Positions 59,555 through 64,000 of a DNA stretch of 64,000 nucleotides are shown one piece after another. The notes beneath the pieces were generated by a model. It was not told the DNA's origin. It saw only the letters and a list, made by a program, of their open reading frames with translations, and ran no database searches. A program made the position numbers and the translations under genes. Every line of letters starts with the position of its first letter. Within the stretch, counting starts at the first letter, position 1. This DNA is from Corticium candelabrum (lineage: Eukaryota > Porifera > Homoscleromorpha > Homosclerophorida > Plakinidae): NCBI RefSeq assembly GCF_963422355.1, contig NC_085094.1, forward strand, positions 3,822,391-3,886,390, in the 5' to 3' direction.

Positions 59555-60062
59555 GATCACCCGATTGCAGCCCCGGATAAGACTTCGCTCATGCAAGCTA
59601 GCGCCGAGCATAAAGCGAAATAAATGTTGAAAAGCAAAATAAAATGAAGTATTTAAAGATATTTTGGCTGATTGTTCTTTAGATTCGTTCAAACGTAAAC
59701 GTAATTTTATTTAATGCTAATGATTTTTATTTTTTATTTTGTAGAGCATGTAGGCAATTGAATTGCGTATTTTCGTTTACATTTGTAATTTTGTAGAACA
59801 GAACCCTTACTAAAAACAAGTCAAGACAGCACCCTCTATATATGCATCATGATACTAAACGCTGCTATAATACATTGCGACTGTTTGTGAAAAAATTGAG
59901 TCACTCGTACAAATAAATTTTTTTAAAAAGATATTACATCTAGAAGCGTCTTTTGATTTCGTTTTGGTAATGTCACGTCTCTATATATGGAGTTGGAGAG
60001 GGGTGATAGGCATACGAACACCTATAACTAGAAGGAGTCATTACGGGTTAATCTATAAACGG

Positions 60063-60107
<45 letters not shown>

Positions 60108-60180
60108 CGGATCTGGGCCAGACGAAGGAAGCTCGTGCTGTCGTGATCTAGTTTGATTTAGCTATTAAAATAATTAACTA

Positions 60181-60455
60181 AGATGAGCATGACGACTCGC
60201 CATGTTGTTGTTGGTGCTTGTCTGACCGGACACCAAATGATTCTATAGTCTTTTCGTCTTTAATTAAGTTAAACCAAGTGAGCGTACAAATTTTTCTTTC
60301 CGTTGGCCGCAAAAGAACGTTGGTATCACACGCACTTTTACGCACTAGATCTCGTCTGATAGAGAGACGCTGGGCTGCGGACAATGTTGACTTAATTGTC
60401 TGAATAGGATGTCGTTGAATTGGTTTGTTGTCGACCAGAGAAGTCGAACTCGTTC
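60181..60455 (-). pseudogene. Sulfotransferase exon 2 fragment
   Basis: Begins with the same acceptor and first residues as sulfotransferase 2 (TTTCTCTAG|GAACG, LVDNKPIQRHP). It runs through the stem (AQRLSIRRDLVRKS) and breaks off inside the PAPS loop (GTCCGGTCAGACAAGCACC...ATGGCGAGTCGTCATGCTC). At least two frame changes separate the start, the acidic-basic middle and the loop, and two thirds of the domain are absent. It is flanked by (AT)n and (GT)n tracts and followed by the 61100-61520 block, so it is the wreck of a full duplicate. Confidence 0.85.
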
Positions 60456-60505
60456 CTAGAGAAACATATGACATATGCATGGACGTTTGTTTATATTAGG
60501 TACAA

Positions 60506-60508
<3 letters not shown>

Positions 60509-60569
<61 letters not shown>

Positions 60570-60594
60570 TTTGTTTGTTTGTTTGTGTGCGTGT

Positions 60595-60678
<84 letters not shown>
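60509..60678. repeat. (GT)n microsatellite with (GTTT)n core
   Basis: Nearly 170 bases of GT dinucleotide, interrupted near 60565-60600 by GTTTGTTTGTTTGTTTG and GTGCGTGTGTGTATG. It sits just upstream (minus sense) of the sulfotransferase pseudogene. Confidence 0.95.
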
Positions 60679-60683
<5 letters not shown>

Positions 60684-61099
60684 CTGAAAATGAGGGAGTT
60701 TTAGGACTACGCACACGACACAATAAGAACTAAATCCAACAAAAAATTCTGCTAGTCAACCCAAACTGCTAACCGAAACAAAGTCTAGTACGTCTTCACC
60801 AGCTACCGATCCGTTGACTACCAGAGCGACTTCAGATATCTACTATGTATAAAGCTCACGAAACAGTCAGTATTGCTGTCTGCAAATAGTGCGCATTAAA
60901 TTTTTTCCGAGACTGCAGAAGAGAGGCGTGTCAGTCTCGCCTCGAATTTTCAAACTTTGCATAGAGAGCGCCGTCAGCTCTATAGCTAGCAGTTCCAGCT
61001 TCTTGAACGGAACTGTGGGAATCATATATCAATTCGAACAGTCGCAAGACTAATCAAACACGAGTTGTAGCAGTTCCGCTGTAGCTAAAATTGCCGGAA

Positions 61100-61520
61100 A
61101 TGCAAATCGAAAGAGCCGCTAGAGTCGCTGTCGCGATGCCAGATCTAAAAGGGTTTTAGTGAGAGTCATGCACACATGCAATGCACGACAAATTAAAAGT
61201 TAGATTTGCAGCTTACAATGAGCAACGTAAGATGCGCGATACACAATATCTATACATATCAGTGTGTCCTAGACGTTCACAACACCCAAACGTTGGTCTC
61301 GGAGTCTCCATCGTGGTCACTATCGTCGTCGTCATTTCCAACACTCATCTACCCACACTGTTATACTTGGATATTCAGAGATGGCCGATAAACCTAGCTT
61401 CTAGAACAACGCGCATGCGCTAGTACCTCGAATTACAAGCACACTAGTTTGTAACACTCACTTAAAGTAGTGGCACATGGACTTTTATGGGCGGTATTTA
61501 TGCGCGGTAATAGGTAATTA
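61100..61520. repeat. Duplicated intronic block, copy B
   Basis: Counterpart of 55510-56080. Its distance from the fragment at 60181-60455 matches the distance of copy A from sulfotransferase 1 exon 2, which supports duplication as one unit. Confidence 0.75.
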
Positions 61521-61644
61521 AACGGTGCAATTGAATACAAGCAAAACAAAATGTATATAATTTATTTTGTGTTTCAACTATAAGTACCAACGTAGGCTTG
61601 TGACAAATATTTAGTAAACTCCACGAGCAATTGTTATTACGACG

Positions 61645-62570
61645 TTATCCAGAGGTTTGATTGACACGTTGGTAGCCAAATATATCGTAGTCGTCGTCGT
61701 ATTGAGCGCGAAGACGCTCGAATTGAGCGGTCGAGAGTTGAGAGAGAAAGCTGTACTTTGTCTCGTTTCCCGATCGGTTTTCTTGTGGCAGGCTTAACCA
61801 AGAGGGAGCTCCAAGAGCGTTGAGAACGTAAGCAGACTCCTCGACAACACCAGGACTCTCCAAGTCCACGAGATAATCATAGTCAATACGACACGGATGA
61901 CAGATTAGATTCGTTGGTTTCCAGTGTATGTCGAGGTCTAGGTACCTTCTCTTGTCGCCAAAGAAACGAGTGACAAAGTTAACAAACTGGGGAAAGGTGA
62001 CGTTTGTCCAAGCATCCGGGTTACGTTCGCTCTGATGTTGTGCATTGAGATTAAAGATTTGGTTGTAGCGAAATGTTTCTTTGCATATTCGTTTACGAAA
62101 CTCGGTGTCGTGAAGTCTAATCTGTCTGTAGTCGGAAACGACGCGTCCAAGCGGCTCTCTGTAGGCCATAAATTTTGTGTAGTGCTTCAACCTGTAGTCG
62201 ATAGCCGCATTGCTGTGGTACTTATTACTCAGGCGCGTTACATATTTGAAGTCATTATGCATGACGTGATTCAAAGCGGCGCTCACGCTCGAGAACTTGC
62301 CCATCAGAATGAGCATGACGATTCGCCACGTCGTCGTACCCGCTTTTCTCACCGGACACCAAATGATTCGGTTCTTGTCGTCGACGACCAGTTGGGCGTA
62401 GAGAAGTCGCTTCTCTTTATACGTGAGAGGTCGTTGAAATCGTGCACACTTTCTCTTCAACGACTCTTTCCTGAGAGAAAGACGTCGAGCTGCTGGTAAC
62501 GTCGTTTCTGTTGGAAGACTAGAAGACCGTTGTTGTAAACGCTTACTGTCTAGTGAGACTGTCCACATTC
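61645..62570 (-). CDS. HNK-1/CHST-type carbohydrate sulfotransferase 3 (catalytic exon)
   Basis: One exon of 307 codons plus stop, with acceptor ATTTCTCTAG|GAATG in phase 1 like its neighbours. It has a stem LSLRKESLKRKCARFQRPL, the PAPS loop WCPVRKAGTTTWRIVMLI, the 3' site YREPLGRVVSDYRQIRL, HPCRIDYDYLVDLESPG and a C-terminus AQYDDDYDIFGYQR. Intact throughout. The signal-anchor exon was not found in the remaining 1.4 kb, so it probably lies beyond the window. The frame also stays open upstream of the acceptor to an ATG at 62664, but that stretch has no anchor and looks like intron read-through. Closer to sulfotransferase 1 than to 2 in the stem. Confidence 0.85.
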
Positions 62571-64000
62571 CTAGAGAAATTGCCGTCGTTCCTACTGCTC
62601 TCGTTCTCACTAGAAATGCAGACGCTATTTCTAAATTCCATACAATTGTTGCATGTATATGCATGTATACACCCTATACTGGTCATATTTTTATCGAATA
62701 AAGTACGTACTTCTGACTTTCGCTCTCGTAAAACTGTTCGTAAAGAAAATAGTTTTCCCGCCTCAAAAACTTTCTGTATACAAGAGATTTTATTTGCGCG
62801 TGTGCTTTTTGATTATGTCGTGCTCTACTCGTATTCCAGAAGCGGAAGGCGATGAGAGATTCTTTCCGCAGAAGAAGAGAAATACATCTTTTTAAAGTAT
62901 TAAATGCCTACACCAAAGCCAACCAAGTACGGTGACAAAGATGACAGAAGACAAATAGAGACTAATTCAAAAAATACCAAATCTAGGGAAAGTGTACCTC
63001 AGAGAGCATAATTCAGTAAAAAAGATTTTAGTGACCTCGAAAAAACCTAATTCGACAACAAATAGGATCAGTACCGTACCCATTAGGCATTTCGATTATA
63101 GCATATTTTTCAAAAATTAAAAAATTATTTTATTTTCAAACACATTTTTTGACACACTTTGATTTATTACCGCTCTACATTAACAGTTACCGGTGACACC
63201 ACACTAAAATATTTTAGATACATTGCAATACTGAAGGACAAAAGTTGAAGGTCGTAAACGATAGGCGTTGTTCATCGTTTTCTGGTAATTCTTTGCACAG
63301 GCCCTGACTGTACATGATAGGCGCTGACCTTCCGCCTCGCAAAGCTCTAAGCCAAAAAATATTGTTGCCCTTTTGGTTTGCTGTCAACACATCGATCACA
63401 ATAGTAGATGAACATATTGATATGCTCGTTTAATTAATTAGCAGCGTCCCAGATAATCTTACCTTTCGATGGCTCAAACAATAATATTTGCGATAAAATT
63501 GTTCGAAACACAAACTTTCGTAAACAATAACGGTCTAGATATATACACTCGAAACTAATTAGTATCAGACTAACAGTAGGGTAGTGATCACATGAGTGTA
63601 GGAAGAACGAAGCTATCAATACCACGGCAAAGTGCCAAACGGAGGCGGGTATTATCACGTCGGACAATACGCTCTGCTGTCAAACGTTACATCTCTATAG
63701 TTCTAACTAGAAAGGATCTAGTGTCATTATCAAGGTGCCTCACTCAGAACGGCTTGTTTCGAAATTTTGTGCCCTGAGACTAACTACACGCGCGCAAGAG
63801 ACAAAAACGTTTGTCCGTCTACGCGAGAGAGAATGGCAACTGCAAGCTAATTGTTCGCTGTGGCCATGCAGTCACGCCACTTTGAGATCTCTAGATGAAA
63901 GCATTGAGTAAAGTGAAGGAGTATAGAATCGTCGTACTTGGCTAGTGAATTTACACGCAGGTGGTATGTGCCACTAGAAAGACAGGTGACTCGCTCAGTG
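62571..64000. other. Window end, unassigned
   Basis: Presumed intron of sulfotransferase 3 and beyond. I searched for a type II signal-anchor exon on the minus strand and found no convincing one. No repeats or RNAs were recognised. Confidence 0.4.

Noticed and set aside
62571-62664. Upstream ATG at 62664 as the true start of sulfotransferase 3
   Set aside because: The conserved acceptor TTTCTCTAG|GAA at 62571 and the phase shared with the other copies show the extension is intronic; it also lacks a signal anchor.

Overview
The window looks like nuclear DNA from an early-branching animal. Its genes are rich in short GT-AG introns, dispersed transposon relics are common, and there are long (CA)n, (AT)n and (CTGT)n microsatellites. 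The recognisable proteins (ISCA1, PET100, PTCD2, a lipid phosphate phosphatase, a gamma-butyrobetaine/trimethyllysine dioxygenase and HNK-1-type sulfotransferases) are animal-like. A sponge would fit, but that is inference; no ribosomal or mitochondrial marker is present to settle it.

Layout. 0.35-6.1 kb holds two decayed Ty3/gypsy fossils in opposite orientation. 6.9-9.3 kb is the 3' half of copy 1 of an unusual gene family: a dynamin/mitofusin-like GTPase joined through a hydrophobic membrane segment to a protein-kinase-like domain. 9.5-20 kb is mostly repeat: a large foldback, a broken dioxygenase copy, a LINE tail, a 1.05 kb dispersed repeat, a relic DNA transposon with long inverted arms, the main dioxygenase gene (16.8-18.4 kb, minus) and AT-rich repeats. 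20.1-23.9 kb is a better preserved Ty3/gypsy fossil (minus). 24.6-27.8 kb is a lipid phosphate phosphatase gene (plus). 28.2-29.3 kb carries PET100 and an upstream 47-residue reading frame (minus), and ISCA1 ends at 31.5 kb (plus).

32.4-40.3 kb and 41.95-47.4 kb are two apparently full-length members (copies 2 and 3) of the GTPase-membrane-kinase family, both plus strand. Each has eight coding exons with identical intron phases. Intron 2 of copy 2 is swollen by a pogo-like DNA transposon with TA duplications and by MITE-like foldbacks. 48.5-53.3 kb is a 12-exon PTCD2 gene (minus). 54.1-62.6 kb is a minus-strand cluster of HNK-1-type carbohydrate sulfotransferases: one complete gene, two clear catalytic exons and one truncated pseudogene.

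The most notable content is the tandem GTPase-membrane-kinase array. Domain order is: small SAP-like N-terminal module, GTPase with P-loop, DSPG and NKWD, helical region, hydrophobic hairpin, kinase fold. The three kinase domains have lost different catalytic motifs (glycine loop, HRD or DFG), so the array is diverging towards pseudokinases in more than one way. Several neighbours (ISCA1, PET100, PTCD2 and probably the dioxygenase) encode mitochondrial proteins. The GTPase resembles mitofusins, but a functional link is speculation.
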